DNA of 64,000 bases from Neoarius graeffei (Eukaryota; Chordata; Actinopteri; Siluriformes; Ariidae), in the NCBI RefSeq assembly GCF_027579695.1, contig NC_083570.1, positions 7,984,793 to 8,048,792 on the forward strand, written 5' to 3'. Positions 1 through 9,892 of this stretch are shown here, piece by piece (position 1 is the first letter of the stretch; every line of letters starts with the position of its first letter). The notes under the pieces were generated by a model. The model ran no database searches and was not told where the DNA came from. It saw nothing but the letters and a program-made list of their open reading frames with translations. The translations under genes and the position numbers were made by a program.

Positions 1-1540
1 AAAATGAAGACGTTATCTCCCGGTGCAGATTCCCTTAGTTGTGTCCCTCTGTTGGACAGGTGGGATTGATGTTCTTGCACCTATAGCAAACTCTCCTGTA
101 TTAGGTGTCTCAGTGCATGGAGTTTTGCTTTCAGGTCAAGAGCTTACTAAATTTAATTTTTGCTTTGAAAAGATCCTTCCTCCCAATTTTCTCTCATGAT
201 GTCTTATGCCGCTTTTCCACTACCAATGCGGCTGAGTCAGGCTGAGCCGTGCTGTGCTGAGTTGGGCTGAGTCGAGCTGAGTGGGGCTGTTGGAGTTGCA
301 TTTTGACTACAACCGCGCTGAACCGTGCTGGCTGGAAGTGGGTGGACACATTGGGTGGAGTTAGCGAAAGTGGGTGGACATCACGTGATGTCGTTAGGCG
401 GTGCAAACAGTGACATCAGTGACCTTTTAAGCGGTAGTCTCACGACCCGGATAGTAAACAATAAACATGGAGGACATGGAGTCGTTAGTGTTGCTGGTCT
501 TGGTGCTGTGGCTTGTTGTCACCGACAATGCCAACAGATACTGGCAAGAGTGTATAGATGAGGCGAGGCGCATAAGGCTTCAGAAATTCTCGTAATTTGT
601 AATTATTCTTCTTCCGGGTTTACGGTGTTTACAGATCCCAGCGTGCTCGCGGGGCATGTGTGGGCATGTGAGGACACTCCTCAGTGTCCAATCAGTGCAC
701 AGGGGAGTGTCTGCTCACGCCTCTAGCCCCACTCGGCTCGGTTTGGCTCGCTTCAGCCCCACTCCAAAACCATGCGGGTTTTGGGGGCTGAGCAGGGCTG
801 AAGCGAGCTGAGTCGTGCTGCTCTAAGGTAGTCGAAACGCGAGCCATGTCGGGCTGAAGTGAGCTGAAGCAAGCTGAAGTGAGCTGAAAAAGGGTAGTGG
901 AAAAGGGCCATAAGATGCCATGAAGCTTGCGCCCATATAGTAATTCAAATGAGGAAAACCCAGTGGAGGATTAGTCATGCACTGCAAACAACAGAGGGTG
1001 TAGCCACTTATCCTAGTTTCTAGCATCCCCGTGAATGAACTTACAAATCATTTTTTGAGCATTTGATTAAATTGTTTGACCAGCCTGTCCATTTGTGGAT
1101 GGTAAACCCTGGTTTGAATCAATTTAATCCCCAACAATTTGTCCAGTTTGCATAGTGTATGTGACATGAAAGTAGTCACTCTGCAACACTACATGCAGAG
1201 ATATTGCGGAGAGGAACTGCTTCCAGGTATTGCATTGCAAAATCCACTATGACTAACACAAATCGATACCCTCATACAGATCAATCTAATGGCCTGAAAA
1301 GATCCATACCAATTCTCTTGAAAGGGATCTTGATCAGAGTTAGGGGCTCAATGGCACTTTTAGTGTGGCCACTGGATTTACCAACTGACATTCATGACAA
1401 GCCACACACCACCTGCGCAAATCCCTGGCCAATAGAAGTGGGCCATGAGACAATTTAGTGTCTTATCCTAACCTACTGTAAATGTCCAGCCATAGGATTA
1501 TGATCATCTACATGGAATAAAAGTTCCACACTTGACCACG
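1..1540 (-). mobile_element. Old Gmr1-like LTR element fragment (integrase region)
   Basis: Fossil. The sequence at 1-200 and 911-1540 aligns by eye, in the same order and orientation, with the integrase part of the Gmr1-like element at 23578-28509 (roughly its 25600-26490 stretch). It is far more diverged than the other copies of this family in the window, so it is the oldest. Much broken; no long reading frame remains and no LTR is seen. A Harbinger-like MITE splits it at 207-910. Confidence 0.7.
207..910 (+). mobile_element. Harbinger-like MITE, copy 1
   Basis: A 704 bp element with terminal inverted repeats reading about TGCCSCTTTTCCACTAC, inserted in the old Gmr1-like fragment. The flanks are TTA on the left and TAA on the right; the sister copy at 47007-47690 has a clean TTA duplication, which fits the PIF/Harbinger 3 bp target. 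The interior is rich in GCTGAG/GAGCTGA repeats. A short open frame starting at 469 (MEDMESLVLLVLVLWLVV then a basic tail ending LQKFS, about 42 codons) is kept in both copies and could be a relic of a transposase first exon. Superfamily assignment is an inference. Confidence 0.65.
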
Positions 1541-1599
1541 CCCTCGCTGGCCCAAGAAGCCTTATGTCATCTGTGTCCAGAAGCCCTGTCAACTTCTGT

Positions 1600-2040
1600 G
1601 CACTCAGAGGCATCTGGGATGGACCATCACACAGTGGAAACATGCATTGTGGTCAGATGACTCAGTATTCCAGGTCTTTTTTGGAAGAAATGGACGCCAT
1701 GTGCTCCAGACCAAAGGCAAAAAGGACCATCCAGACTGTTACCAATAGTCTTTTCCAGGGAGATTTCAAAAAAACAATGCAAAACCACATTCTGCACACA
1801 TTACAAAGGCATGGCTGTGGAAGAAGAGGCTGTGTCCCCTCTGTCCCCATACTGTTGCACACCTTAAGACCTGTTTGCAGGAAGAATGGGACAAAATAAC
1901 ACCTGAAACACTTCATCAATCAGTGTCTTCAGTCCCTAAACATCTTTTAAGTGTTATGAGAATGAATGGGAACATTATAAAGTGGGAAATACTTTACTGT
2001 CCCAACTATTTTTGAAAAGTGTTTATTTTTGAAAAAAAAA
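1600..2040 (+). pseudogene. Tc1/mariner transposase remnant
   Basis: One frame over about 1632-1745 reads QWKHALWSDDSVFQVFFG and later LQTKGKKDHPDCYQ, the middle of a Tc1-type transposase around its second catalytic Asp (compare [13 protein letters not shown] in the better element at 42267-43871). The rest is shifted and stopped. The tail 'ctttactgtcccaac' near 1990 resembles the 3' end of Tc1-like elements. Old, 5' truncated, surely inactive. Confidence 0.65.
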
Positions 2041-2112
2041 AAAAGATTCATGAAGTAAAACACTGAATAATGTGCTGTTGTGTTGTTGTGAGTGCAATAC
2101 AGGTAAAATAGA

Positions 2113-2560
2113 GGCACCTGTATGAAACTGAAGGGAATCGATTACATACGCATCCGCTTTAAATGAATAAAGAAGGCCACTCTTTAGACATAAAATAGCT
2201 GCAGAAAGAAACCGCTCCAGTCACCTGATCAGCAAAACTTGATAAAAATAAAAGAAGAAGGATTTGTGAATGAAAACAGACAATGTACAGGCAGCCCCAG
2301 AAATACCACCAGCTGATTGGGCAGCAAAATTGTGATTAAAATCAATATAAACAGCCAAGAAACAGCAGCAAGTCTTGATCTCGATGAGAATTAGCAGATC
2401 CAACTAGATGAGATACGATTCAAATCAGGACCATGGAGCATGGGGACAGAGGAAGAGTAACGCAGCAGAAACCATTCATCAGCCTCAAGAAGAAGAAAAT
2501 AAAGGTGACATCTGCAAAAGAAACACAGCAGCTTCTGGAGAACCATTTCATCTCCTATTG
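2113..2560. repeat. Dispersed repeat block, also at 7979-8440
   Basis: This block aligns with 7979-8440 over most of its length (shared landmarks 'gaagggaatcga', 'gaataaagaaggccactc', 'gatctcgatgagaatt', 'ggagcatggggacag'). In the second copy it runs into a Tc1-like transposase remnant. No protein-coding content recognised. Probably internal sequence of a DNA transposon. Confidence 0.5.
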
Positions 2561-2726
2561 TGTTGAAATGAGTGTTTTTAATTAAATAAACAAACATTCA
2601 CACAAAAGAATGAGCAAATAATAAGCTAAATAATGAGGTAAATGTGTTCCCCGTGCTCGCTCATTTCACTGTTACCCCCCGATCATGCAATCAGGATTAT
2701 TTCAGCTGTTCTCCACAGTGCAGAGT

Positions 2727-2728
<2 letters not shown>

Positions 2729-2769
<41 letters not shown>
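2729..2769. repeat. (GA)n microsatellite
   Basis: About 20 GA units. Confidence 0.9.
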
Positions 2770-2771
<2 letters not shown>

Positions 2772-2779
2772 TTGGATGT

Positions 2780-2803
2780 GTGTGTAGTGTGTACTGAAGG
2801 AGG

Positions 2804-2865
<62 letters not shown>

Positions 2866-2911
2866 CCTTATATATAAGGAAGTCAATTCAACCTTCTTAG
2901 GTACACACTAC
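2780..2911. repeat. Inverted repeat around a (TA)n tract
   Basis: 'gtagtgtgtactgaaggagg' at about 2784-2803 recurs inverted at about 2890-2910 ('ccttcttaggtacacactac'), enclosing (TA)27 at 2807-2861. The whole could form a long hairpin; it may be a small foldback element or a slipped palindrome. Confidence 0.55.
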
Positions 2912-3315
2912 ACTAGGGTGACCAGATTTCCCTAGTCTGAAACCGGGACACTTTTGCGCGCGACCATGCTCGTGCACGCACACCTTTTTTTTACGTAACC
3001 GTGACACTCAGAGAGGTGCTCTTATCATTTTGTTGAAGCTCACATTTATCAACATCTCACATGAAATAAAACAAACAGGCATTTTGTTATCTAGTAGCAT
3101 AGTGGTATACAGATCAGTTAAATCAGGGGTCGGCAACCTATGGCACGCGTGCCACTGCTGGCACGCGGCGGCATAATCACTGGCACGCACAACACTGGAC
3201 CAGTATCAGCAAAAAAAAAAATCTCTGAGTGACAGCACGATCTTCCAACCGCATTCGCTCCACAGCACTCTCCACCCAGCTCCCGCCCACTTTCCCAGAG
3301 ACCCATGTGTAAAAT

Positions 3316-3523
3316 TACACTAAAAAAAAAAAACATTAGATTTACTTAACCGAGTTATGGCAACCAGTCCCACGAAACTGTGTTAATTTAGATGTATTGA
3401 AGACAGTTATGTTGAGTTATTCAAAACATAACTGTATTCAATACATCTAAATTAACACAGTTTCGTGGGACCGGTTGCCATAACTCGGTTAAGTAAATCC
3501 AGTGTTTTATTTTTTTGAGTGTA
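3316..3523. mobile_element. Hairpin (foldback) MITE, TA target
   Basis: About 85 bp arms, nearly perfect inverted copies, start TACACT and end AGTGTA, leaving a short spacer around 3405-3440. The whole 208 bp would fold to one hairpin. TA at each end suggests the Tc1/mariner type. Confidence 0.75.
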
Positions 3524-3574
3524 GCCTAGCGTGCATCAAAATCAAAGTTATCTGATAGCGTTACAAGTGCAGAG

Positions 3575-4018
3575 ATGACAGAGCCTCCGGCTAAAAAAAC
3601 TAAAGCTAGGGCATTTCAGCCCTCCTGGACGGAAGAATAAGGTTTTGTTTTTGTCAAAGATCATGCTGTATGTACCTTGTGCTGTGAAAACATTATGTGC
3701 CAAACTTCCAGCGTTAAGCGGCATTTCGAGACAAAACATGAGAAGACATATAAAGACCCTGCCGATAGAGCCAAATCAATCAAGCATGCACCAGAGAAGT
3801 TCAGCTATCTCAAGAACATTGCATTGGCCCTCTTGTCAGTGTTCGGCTCAACATACCTGTGTGAGCAGGTATTTTCGCACATGAAAAGCGTGCTCAGCCC
3901 CACCCACAGCCGTTTGACGACGGACCGTTCTGAGGCATGTTTACAATTAAAAGTGACAAACTACGAACCCCAGATAAAAAAGCTCAGCCAAGAAAAGCAA
4001 GGACAGGGATCACACTGA
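3575..4018 (+). pseudogene. Deleted hAT transposase remnant
   Basis: The frame starts MTEPPAKKTKARAFQPSW and, after one in-frame TAA codon at about 3638, continues with a BED-like zinc finger (CTLCCENI ... SVKRHFETKH). It then jumps directly to the C-terminal hAT dimerisation region (ALALLSVFGSTYLCEQVFSH followed by SPTHSRLTTDRSEACLQLK). The catalytic middle of the protein is absent, so this is a deletion derivative. The last stretch resembles the C-termini of fish hAT-derived proteins annotated as GTF2I-repeat-domain 2-like or ZBED-like. Confidence 0.75.
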
Positions 4019-4282
4019 CTGGTAGGCAAGATATATTAATTGAGGCATAGCCTATGATTCATTTTAGCCTCAGCCCACACTGATTAGTTAAATACGTTGC
4101 TATTTGCTTATATAAAATGTTGTGGGCATTTCGTTTGTGATGTATTTTTATGCGTCACTGGCCTTTGTTAAAATGATTTATGAGAGGTTTCTTTAATTGT
4201 TGATTCATAAGATGTTTATAAGGTGTTTATAAGACGAATAATTTTATAAGAAGATTAATACAGTAAGATTCTATGTATAATG

Positions 4283-4303
4283 ACACACACACACACACAC
4301 ACA

Positions 4304-4358
<55 letters not shown>
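4283..4358. repeat. (CA)n microsatellite
   Basis: Nearly pure CA tract inside the hAT element. Confidence 0.9.
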
Positions 4359-4360
<2 letters not shown>

Positions 4361-5276
4361 GTGCATGAGGGTCCTCCTCAGCATCACAGAGGAGAAAACA
4401 GAGACAGAGAAGTTGAAACATTCAGAGAAAAAAAATACAAAATACAAATCCAACTATCAGTTCTATTTTGGGTTATACAATCATCTGGTTATCATAGTCT
4501 TTGGTAGATGTATTTTTTGCTGTTAACTGTTTTTTTTTTTTTTACCTTGATTTTGGAGCAGATTATAGGCCTACAAGCAAAATGTGAAATTGTGTCTGAG
4601 CACAACAATCTATTTATCTGTAAGGAATACTCATAAGCATGCCTATGTATAATAAAATTCCAAATTTGTTGGAAATTTTCCTGTAGTTTGTGTCATTTTA
4701 CCATTATTGTTGATAGTGGCACACTCATTGACTAGAAAATTTGAAATTGGCACTCGATGTCTCAAAGGTTGCCGACCCCTGAGTTAAATTATGGTCAGAC
4801 AACAGATTTTGTAATGGCTGAGAATAGGCCAGGCTATGTCCATAGGCCAAATTTAAACTGATTTATTTCACCTGTTTGTGAGAACACCAAGAAGAATGCA
4901 CATGTAGGCTATATCTCTAAAATTGTATGCACTATAGCATGAACTTAAAAAGTAGATATGTGACCTCAACATAGCCTAGGTCAGAATCAACCTTACTAAC
5001 CATTCCCCACAACTGGATGAATAAAGCAAGAAGATGTTTACAAAAGTGAACACTTTAATGGAAGGTGCAACAAGCTGTTCAACACAGCAATATGGCCAAA
5101 CTGTCAGAATGGTATGTTAAACAGAAACAATAAAGAGACAAGTGATTTGAGAATATACACTCAAACAAAACAGCAATAAAGGAGGAGAGGGGCGACAGTC
5201 CGAGGAAAGCCCCCACAGGAGTGCACAGCATTTGCAGCATAAGCTACCCAACTCAGTACAAGAACAAAGCACTTAC

Positions 5277-5376
5277 AGTGTGTGCAGTAGGCTTCGTGTG
5301 CATTGTTCTGCAACTCTCGGAGGAAGGGGTAGGTGCCCTGTAAATCTATGGAAAAGGTACATTTTCTTTTCGGCAT
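5277..5376 (-). pseudogene. hAT transposase first exon, orphan
   Basis: Begins at an ATG (5376) with MPKRKCTFSIDLQ and ends EAYCTHCK at a GTAAGT donor (5276-5271). This matches the usual beginning of a hAT protein, ahead of its zinc finger. No following exon was found, so it is a relic of the outer element 2912-6289. Confidence 0.5.
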
Positions 5377-5552
5377 AGAATAATTGCTGAGGCATTACTG
5401 CTGCTAGCTGCTAGACAAAGAACATTCGCGCCAGTTAATGTTTATTTTATTGTTGCATGGCAACATGCTCTGTTGTCTGGAATAATGTGGCTAAATAAAC
5501 ACCCATGCCACAGGGCCAGGGGGCAGTAACCAGGAAAGTTTGCGATTCCTGT

Positions 5553-6118
5553 TGTGGCAGTGGGGGCGTGGTCAAGCGTCGGTCTGTGACCGGAGGGCGG
5601 AGTCAGGGAAGGCAGAATCACTACACCTGATGTGAATTAATGTGTTTGTGTGTCTTCCCCAGTGACCGCGCCCTATATAAGGAGAGAGAGAGAGCTTTCT
5701 CCCCAACCAGACGACTGGAGTGTGTGCATTGGCTGGGAGAGTTAAAAGTTTGCTGAAAAGTGAAAATAAGAGTTTTGTGAACTCAGTTCTGGCCTGCCGT
5801 CCTTCTGTGCTCGGTCCCGGTTTTCAGCACCACTGTCTGTATGGGTGGGTGGAGCACAGAAGGACGGCAGGCCAGAACTGAGTTCACAAAACTCTTATTT
5901 TCACTTTTCAGCAAACTTTTAACTCTCCCAGCCAACGCACACACTCCAGTCGTCTGGTTGGGGAGAGAGCTCTCTCTCTCTCCTTATATAGGGCGCGGTC
6001 ACTGGGGAAGACACACAAACACATTAATTCACATCAGGTGTCGTGATTCTGCCACTTATCTTCCCTGACTCCGCCCTCTGGTCACAGACCGACGCTTGAC
6101 CACGCCCTCACTGCCACA
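5553..6118. mobile_element. Head-to-head pair of Gmr1-family LTRs
   Basis: Fossil. Two LTRs of the family seen at 23578-28509 lie in inverted orientation, outer ends TGTGGCAGTG (5553) and its complement (to 6118), making a near-perfect palindrome of about 280 bp arms. A short primer-binding-site-like stretch (about 5815-5831) lies between them. No internal coding sequence is present. Confidence 0.75.
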
Positions 6119-6289
6119 CCGGTCAATTCATCAAAATAGTAAATGCAGACATTTCTCCGCTAATGATTCCCACACTGCTCAGTCGCAAACGTCGCGAGTG
6201 GCGAAAACCAGGACATATCCGTGTCCCGACAGACTTTTGTCGGGACTCGGGACACACAACCCCAAATCGGGACGTCTGGTCACCCTAGT

Positions 6290-7960
6290 CTTACCATTAG
6301 CTGTCTTGAGTGGGAAAATCTTTATCTTTGAGGACAGACATCATCTTATTTCGATTCCTTTGTTCCAGCAAGTTGAAAAGGTTAAAGTGTTTCTGTCTGA
6401 AGAGGACAGTTTAAATCCAAAAGTGTGGGACCAAGCAAACGGAGCTGGAAAAGCCGCTCATGCCCTGATCGCCATCTTGCCCCGCCTCCGCATCACGAAA
6501 AGCAGCGAACAACGATGGGGACGAACCAAGGCAATATATCCCATCATGCATTGCGGTCGCGCTGACAGAAATCAAATTAAAAGTCTCAAATGTGGTTTAA
6601 TAAAAGGCAGCGGCGAAGAAGAAACAAAGTATTCAGCCTTGATTTAAAAGAACTGAAAGCTGCAGGGACTTTGTATTGATTATGTGTGAAATGCGCTCAG
6701 TATAATATGGATTTATCACAAAAACACAAGCGTGTGTTTATTATTTTGAATCAATTTGTCTTTGCTTTCACTGTTTTGGGATTTGGGCTGGGCATGGGTG
6801 TGGGATCATGAAGCCTTTTCACGTTTTCTTCCTCCATTGCCTCAATCTCTTCTTGATCACATGCCTCCTGCAGGCCGTCAGGCTGTAATCATGGTCTGTT
6901 AGCCCTGTAGCATTAGCTGCTCTATTACCATTAGCATCTCACTCTCGGTAAGGCAGAGAGCAGTTTAGTGGTCTGACTCAAGAAGCCAAACTATCGTGGG
7001 GTTTCTGAGTCATTGATAGTTTTTTCTCCTCCTTTTGTTTTCCAAAGATAGCTGTTCTAGGACGGTTTGAAACTATCTTTTATCAGAGCCTGCAAACATG
7101 CTCGCGCTCAGTCCGCCATCTTCCCCCCTCCTCCATCCATCTCAACAATCTGTTCATGAGAAAGTGGGACTTCTATTAGTAATAAACAATGCAAAATAAA
7201 TCAAATCAGGTTTTGACTCCCCTTGTGGTAATAAAGAGTCATTTCTTTCGATTCATTTTCACTCCTCACTAAATTCCAAACTGACAGACTGAGGAAAATA
7301 TTTCAGCAGAACAAATGACACTGAAGTGCAGATGACAGTGAAATATTTCTGCTTTATTTCCATCCTTAATGAACACAATGTGGTAGTTTTTAGTGCTTGT
7401 AGTAAGACACGGTCCTGCTGTAAATCCTCTTGTGTGTCTTTTAGTGAAGATACAGAATTGATGTTTCAAGGCTGTGTGTGTGTTTCAGTGATGTGGTGCT
7501 ACTCTGTAAAACTGAGCCTCCAAATAACAACTCGATTGTATTCGCATATTATAAAATTCTATCTGGAGTTCTGATTTTAAAATGTGATTTAACCGCATAC
7601 ACTTCATGGACAGAAAGAAAGGACAAAATGGGAAAAGAAAATAAATGACCTGAAACCCTTCGAATCTCACTTTGGGACAGGGCCAATAATGAGGTAAAAC
7701 AATTCAATAATGATGTGATTTGAAACTGGATGTCAACAGGTGATTGTAGTCATGATTCGGTAAAAATCAGTATTCAGGAAAGGCCCAGTCTGTCTTCGAA
7801 CAGCAACATTATAAAATGGTAAATGCTTTACTGTCCCAACGGTTTCTAGTTTGGGGTTGTGGATACGCTGGTCATGATTACATCTTTTTTAAAAGTATTT
7901 GGTCTCTTAATATTATTCTGGTCGTTCCAGTGAATCCATCGTTAATGTGATGCTCCACCA
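6290..7960. other. No gene recognised
   Basis: An open stretch to 6647 on the + strand has no family I recognise and begins inside the LTR pair, so it is not called a gene. A piece near 7165-7200 ('ttctattagtaataaacaatgcaaaat') aligns with 49772-49800, hinting that the A/B duplication once reached further upstream. A Tc1 3'-end scrap lies at about 7800-7836. Confidence 0.5.
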
Positions 7961-7978
7961 TGTGGGTACTCTGCTCGA

Positions 7979-8440
7979 GACACCTGTATGAACCTGAAGG
8001 GAATCGACTGCATACACATCCGCTTTAAATGAATAAAGAAGGCCACTCTTTAGTCATAACATGGCTGCAGAAAGAAGCCGCTCCAGTCACCTGATCAGCA
8101 AAACTTGATAAAAGAAGAAGGATTTGTGAATGAAAACAGACAACATACAGGCAGCCCCAGAAATACCACCAGCTGATTTGGGCAGCAAAATTGTGATTAA
8201 AATCAAGAAAAACAGCCGAGAAACAGCAGCAAGTCTTGATCTCGATGAGAATTAGCAGATACAACTAGATGAGATACGATTCAAATCAGGACCATGGAGC
8301 ATGGGGACAGAGGAAGAGTAACGCAGCAGAAACCATTCATCAGCTTCAAAAAGAAGAAAATAAAGGTGACATCTACAAAAGAAACACAGCAGCTTCTGGA
8401 GAAACATCTTATTTTCAGATGAATCCAAACTGAACTTGGA
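7979..8440. repeat. Dispersed repeat block, second copy
   Basis: Aligns with 2113-2560; differs by small indels. It runs directly into the Tc1 remnant that follows. Confidence 0.5.
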
Positions 8441-8700
8441 TGGATGTGGTGGTCGAGTGTTTGTGTGTAGAAAGCCAGGAGAAGAATTCCAATCAAACTG
8501 CACTAAGGTACTATAAAGCACGGAGGAGGCTGGGGCTGTTTCTCCTACAGCGCTGTTGGTGAGCTTGTGTTCAATAACGGCGTCATGAACTTACAGAAAT
8601 CTGCAGAGAAATGATTCAACCAACAGAAGTGGATTTTTCAGAAGGATAATGAACCAAAGCAGATGACTGACAGCGATAAACATGTCTCTGCCAACCGTAC
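8405..8700 (+). pseudogene. Tc1-like transposase remnant
   Basis: A frame from about 8410 reads LFSDESKLNLDGCGGRVFV then RKPGEEF, the Tc1 motif around the second catalytic Asp followed by the usual RKPGE. A glycine/tryptophan block and an FQKDN-like motif (about 8636-8655) follow in other frames. Decayed and of a different Tc1 subfamily from the element at 42267-43871. Confidence 0.65.
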
Positions 8701-9064
8701 TGAACACAGTTGTACACAATTATACACAAAATATACAGATAAAGGAAAAGTTTCCTGTAACTTGTTTAAATGATCAATAAAACATCATCTTTTTATCATC
8801 TAAACCTTTATCTTTCTGGCTGCTGAGTCATTAATATCGTGACGTTCTCTTCTGCATTTCCTGGACAGAAAGTTTCTTCCTGAATTTGACAAGAACGAGG
8901 AGGGAATGTGTGAATTAGTGAAGGTCAGAAATGTGTGTTGTGATGGAGAAAACAAAAGAGATGGATTGTGTTTGTATTCAAACTCTTTAGATGAAGAGAG
9001 TTGGACTTCCAGATTTTTCTGAATGATGTTTTTTTTTCACTGTTTTTTTTGGAAATGTTAGTCG

Positions 9065-9301
9065 AATCCACTGAATCAACTTTCATAAAATGTCATGAAA
9101 TTAATCCTAATCATTGCAGCAACATGGGTTGTATTTCTGCACTGAAGGGAGATGAAATGGTTAATAGAGGAGTGTTCATGATCTCTCTGTGTTTGTGCTC
9201 CTCCTCTTCCTATCACGCTCTCTTTCTTTCAAACAGGAAGTGACTTGTCATTTCAGAGGAAACAAACTGTTCTCTCTCTCTGTCGTTGTGAGTTCAGGAA
9301 A
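9065..9301 (+). promoter_or_regulatory. Conserved 5' leader and promoter-proximal block of finTRIM A
   Basis: This block recurs ahead of gene B (50008-50241) and, in part, at the truncated copy (22115-22290). Shared landmarks are 'tgaaattaatcc', 'tgggttatatttctgcactg', 'gagtgttcatga' and a pyrimidine-rich run. Just before the start codon A and B share AGGAAGTGACTTGTCATTTC, with an ETS-like core. Promoter function is inferred only from conservation and position; no TATA box is obvious. Confidence 0.4.
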
Positions 9302-9892
9302 ATGGCTGAGGCCAGTATTTCAGTAGCTCAGGACCAGTTCATGTGTCCAGTGTGTCTGGATCTCCTGAAGGATCCGGTGGCTATCCTCTGTGGTCACAGT
9401 TTCTGTAAGGCATGTATTAATGGCTGCTGGGATCAGGAGGATCAGAAGGGCGTCTACAGCTGTCCTCAGTGCAGAGACACTTTCATGACAAGGCCTGTTC
9501 TATGCAGAAACAACATGCTGGATAAAGTGGTGAAGAAACTGAAGAAGACTGAAGTCCAAGCTGCTGCTTCTGCTCACTGTTACGCTGGACCTGGAGATGT
9601 GGAGTGTGATTTCTGCACCAGGAGAAAACACAAAGCTGTCAAGTCCTGTCTGATGTGTTTGACTTCTTATTGTGAAACTCATCTGAAACCTCATCTTGAA
9701 GTTCCTGCTTTGAAAAAACACACATTAATTGAAGCCTCAGCAAAAGTCCAAGAGAAGATCTGCTCTGAACATAACAAGCTGATTGAGATCTACTGTCGTA
9801 CTGATCAAACCTGCATCTGTTATTTGTGTATGTTGGAGAAACATAAAGACCATGACGCTGTTTCAGTTGCAACAGAAAGAGCTGAGAAACAG
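9302..9892 (+). CDS. finTRIM A exon 1: RING and both B-boxes
   Basis: 197 codons, phase 0, ending ERAEKQ at a GTGAGA donor. The start codon follows 'caggaaa' as in gene B. Confidence 0.9.

Larger units (their letters stand above)
3124..4781 (+). mobile_element. hAT element with perfect 8 bp target duplication
   Basis: Inverted ends CAGGGGTCGGCAACCT and AGGTTGCCGACCCCTG are flanked by the identical 8 bp AGTTAAAT (3116-3123 and 4782-4789), the hAT signature. The element is 1658 bp, contains a shrunken transposase gene (3575-4018), a nested hairpin MITE (3316-3523) and a CA microsatellite. It is non-autonomous because most of the transposase is missing. Confidence 0.9.
2912..6289 (-). mobile_element. 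hAT-like DNA transposon remnant (outer element of a nest)
   Basis: The ends are inverted copies of ACTAGGGTGACCAGA (left at 2912, right ending 6289). A minus-strand exon at 5277-5376 encodes a start typical of some hAT transposases (MPKRKCTFSIDLQ) and ends at a GT donor. Other elements sit inside it: a hAT with perfect 8 bp duplication (3124-4781) and an inverted pair of LTRs (5553-6118). No clear target-site duplication was found at the outer ends, so superfamily is tentative. Confidence 0.5.

Noticed and set aside
2683-2900. Open frames over the (GA)n/(TA)n tracts
   Set aside because: Pure microsatellite translation (RERERE, IYIYIY); same for the CA-tract frames at 4271-4507 and 13643-13897.
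6096-6647. 183-codon + strand frame
   Set aside because: Begins inside the reversed LTR, crosses a hAT-like terminal repeat, and shows no domain I recognise.
7269-7670. Short frames upstream of finTRIM A
   Set aside because: No similarity that I recognise, no splice context, AT-rich background length.
9500-9872. Antisense frames in finTRIM exon 1
   Set aside because: Mirror of real coding sequence; the same shadows occur in gene B.
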